Part shown: positions 1 through 5,366 of the stretch, piece after piece
Numbering within the stretch: the first letter of the stretch is position 1
Layout: each line of letters starts with the position of its first letter
NCBI GenBank assembly: GCA_001557035.1
Contig: LSKJ01000549.1
Location: forward strand, 1-8,429
From: Rhodospirillaceae bacterium CCH5-H10
Lineage (GTDB): Bacteria > Pseudomonadota > Alphaproteobacteria > Reyranellales > Reyranellaceae
Direction of reading: 5' to 3'
Length of the DNA stretch: 8,429 nucleotides
Translations under genes and position numbers: made by a program
The notes under the pieces: model-generated
What the model was told of the DNA's origin: nothing
Databases searched by the model: none
Seen by the model: only the letters and a program-made list of their open reading frames with translations

Positions 1-435
1 AAGCCGCTGCCGGTGGGCAAGGTGGGTCGCGACTTCTCGCTCGAGCAGGCCAACCGCCTCGCGCGCGATACGGGCCTCAGCATCCTCGGCGCCCTCAAGG
101 CGGAGTTGGGCGATCTCGACCGCGTGAAGCGCATCGTCAAGGTGCTGGGCATGGTCAACGCCACGTCGGAATACGGCAGCCATCCCGAGGTCATCAACGG
201 CTGCTCGGATCTCTTCGTCGAGGTTTTCGGCGACAAGGGCCGCCACGCCCGCTCGGCGGTCGGCATGGGTTCGCTCCCGCGCGGCATCCCGGTCGAGATC
301 GAGGTGATCGTCGAGATCGAGGATGACGCTCCGCCGCCGCGGATCGCCGCCGCACGACCGGCCGCCAAGCCCAAGGCTGCGCCTAAGGTGAAGGCCGCCC
401 CCAAGGCAAAAGCCGCCAAGAAGAAGAAAATCTAG
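1..435 (+). CDS. Rid/YjgF/UK114-family protein, 5' end cut off by the window edge
   Basis: The reading frame is open from base 1, so the gene begins upstream. The in-frame GTG at 13 is probably internal, because the family's first ~60 residues (beta-strand core with the SGQ region) are missing. The visible part matches the C-terminal two thirds of the Rid fold: [12 protein letters not shown], a helix with [28 protein letters not shown], and the final strand [13 protein letters not shown]. Rid proteins form trimers, and the best-known member, RidA, hydrolyses reactive enamines and imines such as 2-aminoacrylate released by PLP enzymes. Aligned without gaps to E. coli RidA, the catalytic Arg105 position is Ser here (codon 271-273), so deaminase activity is doubtful and this is more likely a non-RidA subfamily. 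The last ~35 residues (about 328-432) form a Pro/Ala/Lys-rich tail ending in KKKK plus Ile, foreign to the compact family. It lies 58 bases upstream of trpB on the same strand. Family call is firm; function is open. Confidence 0.85.
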   Translation, partial: KPLPVGKVGRDFSLEQANRLARDTGLSILGALKAELGDLDRVKRIVKVLGMVNATSEYGSHPEVINGCSDLFVEVFGDKGRHARSAVGMGSLPRGIPVEIEVIVEIEDDAPPPRIAAARPAAKPKAAPKVKAAPKAKAAKKKKI

Positions 436-440
436 GGCTT

Positions 441-470
441 TTGACCGACCCCTGCCGGGACTGCTAAGCC
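441..470 (+). promoter_or_regulatory. Weak sigma70-like promoter candidate before trpB
   Basis: TTGACC at 441-446 is a good -35 match. TAAGCC at 465-470 is a poor -10, 18 bases further on. The position just upstream of trpB is sensible, but the -10 is weak and the element may be chance; trpB could instead be read through from the Rid-family gene. Confidence 0.22.
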
Positions 471-481
471 GGCCCGTCCCG
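456..481 (+). promoter_or_regulatory. Inverted repeat in the trpB leader
   Basis: CGGGAC (456-461) and GTCCCG (476-481) can pair as a perfect 6-bp stem with a 14-base loop. A competing 5-bp stem, GCCGG (454-458) with CCGGC (469-473), is also possible. The stem ends 2 bases before the AGGAAAA ribosome binding site of trpB. No U-run follows, so it is not an intrinsic terminator, and I see no Trp-codon leader peptide, so classical attenuation is not supported. Confidence 0.3.
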
Positions 482-493
482 ATAGGAAAAGCA

Positions 494-1708
494 ATGCCCA
501 GCGCACCCAACAGTTTCCGCACCGGCCCCGACGAGCGTGGGCATTTCGGCATTTTCGGCGGCCGCTACGTCGCCGAGACGCTGATGCCGCTGATCCTCGA
601 TCTGGAGAAGGCCTACAACGCGGCCAAGGCCGACCCTTCGTTTCAGAACGAACTCGACTATCTGCTGGAGCACTATGCCGGCCGCCCCAGCCCGCTTTAT
701 TACGCCAAGCGCCTGACCGAGAAGCTGGGCGGCGCCAAGATCTACTTCAAGCGCGACGAGCTGAACCACACGGGCAGCCACAAGATCAACAACGTGCTGG
801 GCCAGGTGCTGCTGGCCAAGCGCATGGGCAAGACGCGGGTCATCGCCGAGACGGGCGCCGGCCAGCATGGCGTCGCCACCGCGACCGCCTGTGCGCTGTT
901 CGACATTCCCTGCGTGGTCTTCATGGGCGCCGTCGACGTCGACCGCCAGGCGCCCAACGTCGTGCGCATGAACATGCTGGGGGCCGAGGTGCGCGCCGTG
1001 ACCGCGGGTTCGGCTACCCTCAAGGACGCGATGAACGAGGCGCTGCGCGACTGGGTCGCGACCTGCGAGAACACGTTCTACTGCATCGGCACGGTGGCGG
1101 GTCCGCATCCCTATCCGGCGATGGTGCGCGATTTCCAGTGCGTCATCGGCAACGAGACCCGCGTGCAGATGATGAAGGCCGAGGGCCGTCTGCCCGACAC
1201 GCTGGTGGCGTGCATCGGCGGCGGCTCTAACGCGATGGGACTGTTCCATCCCTTCCTCGACGACAAGAGCGTGCGCCTCGTCGGCGTCGAGGCGGGCGGC
1301 AAGGGTGTCGAGACCGGGGAACATGCCGCGTCGCTCACGGGTGGCCGCCCGGGAGTGCTGCACGGCAACCGCACCTACCTCCTGCAGGACAAGGAAGGCC
1401 AGATCACCGAGGCGCATTCGATTTCCGCCGGGCTCGACTATCCCGGCATCGGGCCCGAGCATTCCTGGCTGAAGGAAACGGGCCGCATCGAGTATGTGTC
1501 GGCCACCGACAACGAGGCGCTCGCGGCCTTCCAGATGCTGTGCAAGCTGGAGGGCATCATTCCGGCGCTCGAGCCGGCCCACGCTCTGGGGCATGTGATC
1601 AAGCTCGCGCCCACCTTGTCCAAGGACAATCTGCTGGTGATGAATCTCTGTGGACGCGGCGACAAGGATGTCTTTGCCGTTGCCGAACGCCTCGGGATGA
1701 AGATCTGA
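494..1708 (+). CDS. trpB: Tryptophan synthase beta subunit
   Basis: The protein has 404 residues, a normal family length. TrpB is the cytosolic PLP enzyme that joins indole, channelled from TrpA, to serine-derived aminoacrylate to give tryptophan; it works as an alpha2-beta2 complex. Visible motifs: [12 protein letters not shown] near residues 21-32; [12 protein letters not shown] with the PLP lysine at K97; AETGAGQHG with the catalytic glutamate at E119; the PLP-phosphate loop [10 protein letters not shown] at 240-249; and the C-terminal NLCGRGDKD at 384-392. At C386 the residue that contacts the PLP ring nitrogen is Cys, where enteric TrpB has Ser377. The ATG at 494 follows AGGAAAA (484-490) at close spacing, and the N-terminus has the usual short leader before [10 protein letters not shown]. 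trpA starts 2 bases after the stop, so the two are very likely co-transcribed and translationally coupled. Identification is secure. Confidence 0.98.
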   Translation: MPSAPNSFRTGPDERGHFGIFGGRYVAETLMPLILDLEKAYNAAKADPSFQNELDYLLEHYAGRPSPLYYAKRLTEKLGGAKIYFKRDELNHTGSHKINNVLGQVLLAKRMGKTRVIAETGAGQHGVATATACALFDIPCVVFMGAVDVDRQAPNVVRMNMLGAEVRAVTAGSATLKDAMNEALRDWVATCENTFYCIGTVAGPHPYPAMVRDFQCVIGNETRVQMMKAEGRLPDTLVACIGGGSNAMGLFHPFLDDKSVRLVGVEAGGKGVETGEHAASLTGGRPGVLHGNRTYLLQDKEGQITEAHSISAGLDYPGIGPEHSWLKETGRIEYVSATDNEALAAFQMLCKLEGIIPALEPAHALGHVIKLAPTLSKDNLLVMNLCGRGDKDVFAVAERLGMKI

Positions 1709-1710
1709 CC

Positions 1711-2544
1711 ATGAGCCGCATTGCCAAGCGCTTCGCCCAGCTCAAGGCCGACAAGCGGGCCGGGCTCGTCACCTACATTACCGCCGGCGATCCCGACGCG
1801 GAGATCAGCTACCAGATCCTGAAGGGCCTGCCGGGTGCAGGCGCCGACCTGATCGAGCTCGGCATGCCGTTCACCGATCCGATGGCCGACGGTCCGTCGA
1901 TCCAGCTCGCCGGCCAGCGCGCGCTCAAGGCCGGCATGACGGTCGAGAAGACGTTCGACATGGTCCGCCGCTTCCGCAAGGAAACCGGCGACAACGACAC
2001 GCCGATCCTGCTGATGGGCTACTACAACCTGATCTACCAGCGCGGGCCTGAGCACTTCTGCAAGGACGCGGCTGCGGCCGGCGTAGATGGCTTCATCCTC
2101 GTCGACCTGCCGCCCGAAGAGGCGGACGAACTGAAGCCGCACGCGACCGCGAACGGCCTCGACACGGTCCTGCTGACGGCGCCGACCACCGACGACGTTC
2201 GCCTGCCGGCGGTGCTGAAATTCGCCTCGGGTTTCGTCTATTTCGTGTCCGTGCTGGGCATCACCGGCACCAAGTCGGCGACGGAAGAAGCCGTGCGCAC
2301 CCATGTCGAGCGCATCAAGCGCCACACCAAGCTGCCGGTGGGTGTGGGCTTCGGCATTCGCACGCCAGAGCAGGCGGCGGCCGTGGCGCGCCATGCCGAT
2401 GCCGCCGTCGTGGGCACCGCCATCATCGACCACGTCAAGGCGGGCCTCGACGACAAGGGCAAGGCCAAGCCCGAACTGGTGCCGGGCGTCTTCGCCTACA
2501 TCAAGGCCCTGGCCGACGGCGTCAGGGGCGTGCGGAAGGCTTAG
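1711..2544 (+). CDS. trpA: Tryptophan synthase alpha subunit
   Basis: The protein has 277 residues and is a TIM barrel that cleaves indole-3-glycerol phosphate to indole and glyceraldehyde-3-phosphate, passing indole to TrpB. The two catalytic residues stand exactly at the classical positions: E49 in DLIELGMPF and D60 in PMADGPSIQ. Also present are YYNLIYQRG, the VDLPPEE segment, the loop-6 region SVLGITG, and the phosphate-binding [12 protein letters not shown]. The frame stays open upstream to an ATG at 1540 inside trpB, but that extension overlaps trpB and has no family similarity; [12 protein letters not shown] is the standard start. The ribosome binding site is poor (purines around 1695-1703), which fits re-initiation after the trpB stop only 2 bases away. 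The gene that usually follows, accD, lies 2.8 kb further on. Identification is secure. Confidence 0.98.
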   Translation: MSRIAKRFAQLKADKRAGLVTYITAGDPDAEISYQILKGLPGAGADLIELGMPFTDPMADGPSIQLAGQRALKAGMTVEKTFDMVRRFRKETGDNDTPILLMGYYNLIYQRGPEHFCKDAAAAGVDGFILVDLPPEEADELKPHATANGLDTVLLTAPTTDDVRLPAVLKFASGFVYFVSVLGITGTKSATEEAVRTHVERIKRHTKLPVGVGFGIRTPEQAAAVARHADAAVVGTAIIDHVKAGLDDKGKAKPELVPGVFAYIKALADGVRGVRKA

Positions 2545-2557
2545 AACTGGGCGTTCA

Positions 2558-2586
2558 TTGCTGGAAAGCCATCTTTGATCTAGTCT
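2558..2586 (+). promoter_or_regulatory. Candidate promoter of the small-ORF/kinase cassette
   Basis: TTGCTG (2558-2563), a 17-base spacer and TAGTCT (2581-2586) form a weak sigma70-like promoter. Transcription would start about at the ATG at 2593, so the mRNA would be leaderless; no Shine-Dalgarno sequence precedes that ATG. Each hexamer matches consensus at only three positions, so this is a suggestion, not a firm call. Confidence 0.25.
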
Positions 2587-2592
2587 TCGTGC

Positions 2593-2781
2593 ATGGACAT
2601 CGTTGTACCGACGATCGACGAAATGGCGGTCGGCATCCAGCGTGGTGTCGCCGCTGCGGTCAAAGACGCCCACGCGCGGGGATTGCCCGTTTTCGTCTCC
2701 GATGAGTCGACGATCTACGCCATCTATCCAGATGGCCGACGCGTCGCGGTAGAACATCTCCCTGTTCAAAGCGCCGAGTGA
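2593..2781 (+). CDS. 62-residue protein of unknown function, possible antitoxin partner of the downstream kinase
   Basis: I do not recognise the family. The short acidic-to-neutral protein seems to have an N-terminal helix (about residues 8-29, Ala-rich) followed by two strands around PVFVSDESTIYAIYPDGRRV (32-51), a hairpin built on a PDGR turn. There is no signal peptide, membrane segment or Cys motif. It is judged real because its stop overlaps the GTG start of the zeta-like kinase by 4 bases (GTGA), the arrangement of translationally coupled gene pairs, and because the frame is intact next to a real gene. Position and size match an antitoxin placed first in a toxin-antitoxin operon, but it shows no clear likeness to the epsilon or PezA antitoxins of classical zeta systems. 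No Shine-Dalgarno sequence is visible before the ATG. The role as antitoxin is inference from context only. Confidence 0.7.
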   Translation: MDIVVPTIDEMAVGIQRGVAAAVKDAHARGLPVFVSDESTIYAIYPDGRRVAVEHLPVQSAE

Positions 2782-3383
2782 CCAAGCCCTACTTCGTGGT
2801 TCTCGCCGGCCCCAATGGGGTCGGTAAGACGACATTTGCACACGCAAATCTTGGCGATCTCATCGAGGCGGGAGCATTCCTGAATGCCGACGATATTGCC
2901 CGCGTTATCAATCCGAGCGACGTGGCTGCTGTTGCAACGGCCGCGGCGCGCAGGATGCTCGTCGAGCGACGCTCTCGTTTGACGTCGGGCCGTTCATTCT
3001 GCGTCGAGACTACTTTGGCGACCCGGTCGTTGTTGCGCTTCGTCGAGGAAGCGAAGGCTGCTGGATTTCAGACGCGGCTGATCTTCCTGTTCACGCCATT
3101 CCCGCAGTTGAATGAGCTTCGGGTGAAGCAGCGTGTGATGGCGGGTGGCCACAACATCGCTACCGAAACGATCAACCGTCGACATCGTGCCGGCTTGATG
3201 ATGCTTGCGGACTATTGGGACGCTTGCGACGAAGCTGTCCTTTTCGACGCGCGCACCGAGCGACCTCAAGAGGCGCTGGTCAAGGATGAGGGGCGTACGA
3301 AGATCGTCGATCGCTTCGGCTGGAGGTGGCTGCAGGCACGTCTAAAAGCGCTTGGCGCACGTGTCCCGATCATTGCGCCGTAG
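2778..3383 (+). CDS. Zeta-toxin-like P-loop kinase (COG4185-type)
   Basis: The protein has 201 residues. The Walker A loop is GPNGVGKTT (11-19). It is followed by LNADDIA (35-41), the conserved FCVETTLATRS segment (74-84), and the arginine-rich stretch RVKQRVMAGGHNIATETINRRH (115-136), which corresponds to the RVxxRVxxGGHxIPxExIxRRY signature of zeta-like proteins. Here the Pro is Ala and the last Tyr is His. Classical zeta toxins phosphorylate UDP-N-acetylglucosamine and block wall synthesis. Many chromosomal relatives of this type have no proven substrate, so toxicity is not established. The start is the GTG at 2778 overlapping the stop of the upstream ORF; no separate ribosome binding site is seen. 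Hand counts over six 60-base lines of the cassette give about 57% GC, against about 70% in two lines from dac and accD, which suggests a later arrival. Fold and family are confident; substrate and toxin role are inference. Confidence 0.88.
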   Translation: MTKPYFVVLAGPNGVGKTTFAHANLGDLIEAGAFLNADDIARVINPSDVAAVATAAARRMLVERRSRLTSGRSFCVETTLATRSLLRFVEEAKAAGFQTRLIFLFTPFPQLNELRVKQRVMAGGHNIATETINRRHRAGLMMLADYWDACDEAVLFDARTERPQEALVKDEGRTKIVDRFGWRWLQARLKALGARVPIIAP

Positions 3384-3392
3384 CAGCGTTGG

Positions 3393-4043
3393 CTAATCCT
3401 CAAAGTTCAGATCGGCGACGTACGGATTAGTCTTGCGCTCCCAGCCGAAGGTCGAGGTCTGGCCGTGGCCGGGGACGAAGGTGATGTCGTCGCCGAACGG
3501 CCACAGGCGGTGGCGGATCGAGTCGAGGAGCTGATCGTGATTGCCGCGCGGAAAATCGGTGCGGCCGATCGAGCCGCGGAACAGCACGTCGCCGACAAAG
3601 GCGACCTTCGCGGGCCGGTTCACGAACACGACGTGACCGGGCGTGTGGCCGGGGCAATGCACCACGTCGAAGGTGACGTTGCCGAGGCTCACCGTCTCGC
3701 CGTGCGTCAGCCAGCGGTCGGGCACGAACGGCTTGTAGACCGGGAAATTGTACTTCTTGCCGGAGTCGGGCAGGCCCTCGATCAGGAACAGGTCGTCCTC
3801 GTGCGGGCCCTCGATCTTCACGCCGTAATGCTCGGCCATGGTGCCGGCGGCGGAGGCGTGGTCGACATGGCCGTGGGTGAGCAGGACCTTGGTCACCGTG
3901 ATGCCCTGCTGGTCGATCGCCTGTTTCAGCATGTCGAAGTCGCCGCCGGGATCGACTGCGGTGCCTTCCATGGTCTCATCGCACCAGACGATGGAGCAGT
4001 TCTGCTGAAACGGGGTGACGGGGGCGATCATGACCTTGAGCAT
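3393..4043 (-). CDS. gloC: GloC/YcbL-type metallo-beta-lactamase-fold hydrolase (glyoxalase II-like)
   Basis: The protein has 216 residues, close to E. coli YcbL (GloC), which it resembles along its whole length. The family hydrolyses S-lactoylglutathione and related thioesters in the cytosol, the second step of methylglyoxal detoxification. Metal ligands are all present: THGHVDH with H57, H59, D61 and H62; H133 in CPGHTPGH (130-137); D152 in GDVLFRGSIGRTD (151-163); and H193 in PGHG (191-194). Shared signatures are PVTPFQQNCS near the start and the FPRGNHDQLLDSI segment. The long C-terminal substrate domain of GloB is absent, as usual for GloC. The ATG at 4043 fits the family's N-terminus; the next upstream in-frame codons run into a TAG without another standard start. 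A GGAGG lies almost against this ATG, while M5 would be 13 bases from it, so the true start is slightly uncertain. It converges with the kinase gene (9 bases apart) and diverges from the carboxypeptidase. Confidence 0.93.
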   Translation of the reverse strand: MLKVMIAPVTPFQQNCSIVWCDETMEGTAVDPGGDFDMLKQAIDQQGITVTKVLLTHGHVDHASAAGTMAEHYGVKIEGPHEDDLFLIEGLPDSGKKYNFPVYKPFVPDRWLTHGETVSLGNVTFDVVHCPGHTPGHVVFVNRPAKVAFVGDVLFRGSIGRTDFPRGNHDQLLDSIRHRLWPFGDDITFVPGHGQTSTFGWERKTNPYVADLNFED

Positions 4044-4057
4044 CCCTCCGATCTAAT
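4030..4057 (+). promoter_or_regulatory. Candidate sigma70-like promoter of the carboxypeptidase gene
   Basis: ATGACC (4030-4035), a 16-base spacer and TCTAAT (4052-4057, five of six matches to TATAAT) make a plausible promoter firing rightward. Transcription would start near 4064, about 20 bases before the ATG at 4085 and upstream of its GGAAGG ribosome binding site. The -35 lies inside the first codons of the divergent gloC, so the two genes would share a compact regulatory region. Confidence 0.4.
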
Positions 4058-4084
4058 GCCTCCCGCGGGCCGTTGGAAGGGCGT

Positions 4085-5329
4085 ATGCTCAAGACCCCTC
4101 CAGCTTCGATGGCAATGAACGTGCGTCTTCTGCTGTGCATTCTGGGCCTGTTCGCCCTGTCCCTGGCCTCCGCCCGAGCCCAGATCGCCACCGTCGCCTC
4201 GCCGACGGGGCCGGTTCCCGCGGGTCCTTATGTCGTCGTCGACGTGGCGACCGGCGAGGCCCTCATGGACCGCAATGCCGGCGCGCTGTGGTATCCGGCA
4301 TCGCTGACCAAGATCATGACGATCTACATCGTCTTCGAGGAATTGAAGGCCGGCCGCCTGCAACTCGCCTCGACGCTTCCCTTCTCGGAGAATGCGCGCA
4401 AGAAGCCCGCCTCGCATCTCGGCCTCGCGCCGGGGCAGGCCATCACGGTCGAGCAGGGCATCCAGGCGCTGGTCGCCCGCTCGGCGAACGACGTCGCGAC
4501 CGCGTTCGGCGAGCAGATCTCCGGTTCGGAGCCAGCCTTCGCCCAGCGCATGACCGACACCGCCAAGCGCCTCGGCATGACGGCGACCACCTTCCGCAAC
4601 GCCAACGGCTGGCCCGATCCGGGTCAGGTGACGACGGCGCGCGACATGGCCATCCTGGCGCTCGCGCTGATCAAGGACTTCCCCGAGTATTACGGCTACT
4701 TCCGCACCAAGGATTTCATGCTGGGCAAGCAGCGGATCGGGCCCGGCGTGAAGTTCCTCGACCTCTATTCGCCCTATGCCGACGGGCTGAAGACCGGGTT
4801 CATCTGCGCCTCGGGCTTCAACATCGTGGGCAGCGCGGTGCGCGATGGCCGGCGGCTGGTCGCCGTCGCCTTCGGCTTTCGCCGCTCCGACCTGCGCGAC
4901 GAGTTCCTGGTCCGGCTGTTCGACGAGGCCTATGCGCTCAAGACCGCCGGCAGCCGACAGAAGATCTGGCAGCTGCGCAACGGCGAGGGGGGGCCGGCGA
5001 CCGTGCTGCCCTACGGCGAATGCGGCACGATCCGCTACGACATGCCGGGCGACGCCGTCTGGCTGGGAACGTTCGGCGACTGGCGCAGCGCCAAGACCGC
5101 GTTCGATGCCGGACAGGCGAGGCTCATGGCGATGGGCGTCGCTCAGCCCGGGAAAGAATGGATCCTGCCGGTCGCGTCGAACCAGGTGACGAAGCAGGCG
5201 GCCATCATCGCCGATCTGCAGCCGGAGGCGGCGCAGAAGCTCTGCGCCGAGTACCAGGCCCGGAAATCCTTCTGCGTCGTGAAGAAACCTTCGGAGATGG
5301 CGGCCCCCTTCAGCGGGTTCTGGCGCTGA
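4085..5329 (+). CDS. D-alanyl-D-alanine carboxypeptidase (PBP5/6 family, S11) with SPOR-like C-terminus
   Basis: The 414-residue preprotein trims the terminal D-Ala of peptidoglycan pentapeptides in the periplasm. An N-terminal signal peptide is visible: MNVRLLLCILGLFALSLASA (11-30) followed by R-A, with probable signal peptidase I cleavage after ARA (32). The three penicilloyl-serine motifs are intact: S73-L-T-K76 with the nucleophile S73, S133-A-N135, and K236-T-G238. After the catalytic domain the usual PBP5 C-terminal beta domain and amphipathic anchor are not seen. Instead residues ~322-400 hold AVWLGTF-x-DW-x-SA and, later, a strand, a helix EAAQKLCAEYQARKS and FCVV, which resembles a divergent SPOR domain as found on several alphaproteobacterial carboxypeptidases. 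The ATG at 4085 is preferred because GGAAGG (4075-4080) sits 4 bases upstream; a TTG at 4073 lies before that site. It diverges from gloC across 41 bases, and accD follows after 37 bases. Paralogue name (dacA/C/F) cannot be fixed. Confidence 0.93.
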   Translation: MLKTPPASMAMNVRLLLCILGLFALSLASARAQIATVASPTGPVPAGPYVVVDVATGEALMDRNAGALWYPASLTKIMTIYIVFEELKAGRLQLASTLPFSENARKKPASHLGLAPGQAITVEQGIQALVARSANDVATAFGEQISGSEPAFAQRMTDTAKRLGMTATTFRNANGWPDPGQVTTARDMAILALALIKDFPEYYGYFRTKDFMLGKQRIGPGVKFLDLYSPYADGLKTGFICASGFNIVGSAVRDGRRLVAVAFGFRRSDLRDEFLVRLFDEAYALKTAGSRQKIWQLRNGEGGPATVLPYGECGTIRYDMPGDAVWLGTFGDWRSAKTAFDAGQARLMAMGVAQPGKEWILPVASNQVTKQAAIIADLQPEAAQKLCAEYQARKSFCVVKKPSEMAAPFSGFWR

Positions 5330-5331
5330 CC

Positions 5332-5360
5332 TTGGCCCGCCCCCTCATTCGTGCGATACC
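5332..5360 (+). promoter_or_regulatory. Candidate promoter for accD, leaderless type
   Basis: TTGGCC (5332-5337), a 17-base spacer and GATACC (5355-5360) resemble a weak sigma70 promoter just after the carboxypeptidase stop. Transcription would begin about 7 bases later, at the accD ATG (5367). No Shine-Dalgarno sequence is present in the 37-base gap, which agrees with, but does not prove, a leaderless transcript. Confidence 0.3.
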
Positions 5361-5366
5361 GCGCCC

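Noticed and set aside
464..1594. A 376-codon minus-strand frame opposite trpB, and a 469-codon one at 1438-2847
   Set aside because: Both mirror trpB/trpA codon structure, are rich in Arg, His, Ala and Gly, and contain no recognisable family; no convincing promoter or ribosome binding site was seen.
1540..1710. Upstream extension of trpA to an ATG at 1540
   Set aside because: The added residues lie inside trpB in another frame and are unlike any TrpA; the ATG at 1711 puts E49 and D60 at their classical positions.
3384..3392. Terminator between the convergent kinase and gloC genes (and at 7572-7583 between folC and trxA)
   Set aside because: The gaps are only 9 and 12 bases, and I see no stem followed by a T-run on either strand in or next to them.
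4073..4084. TTG start for the carboxypeptidase at 4073
   Set aside because: The ribosome binding site GGAAGG (4075-4080) lies after this TTG, so the ATG at 4085 is the better start.
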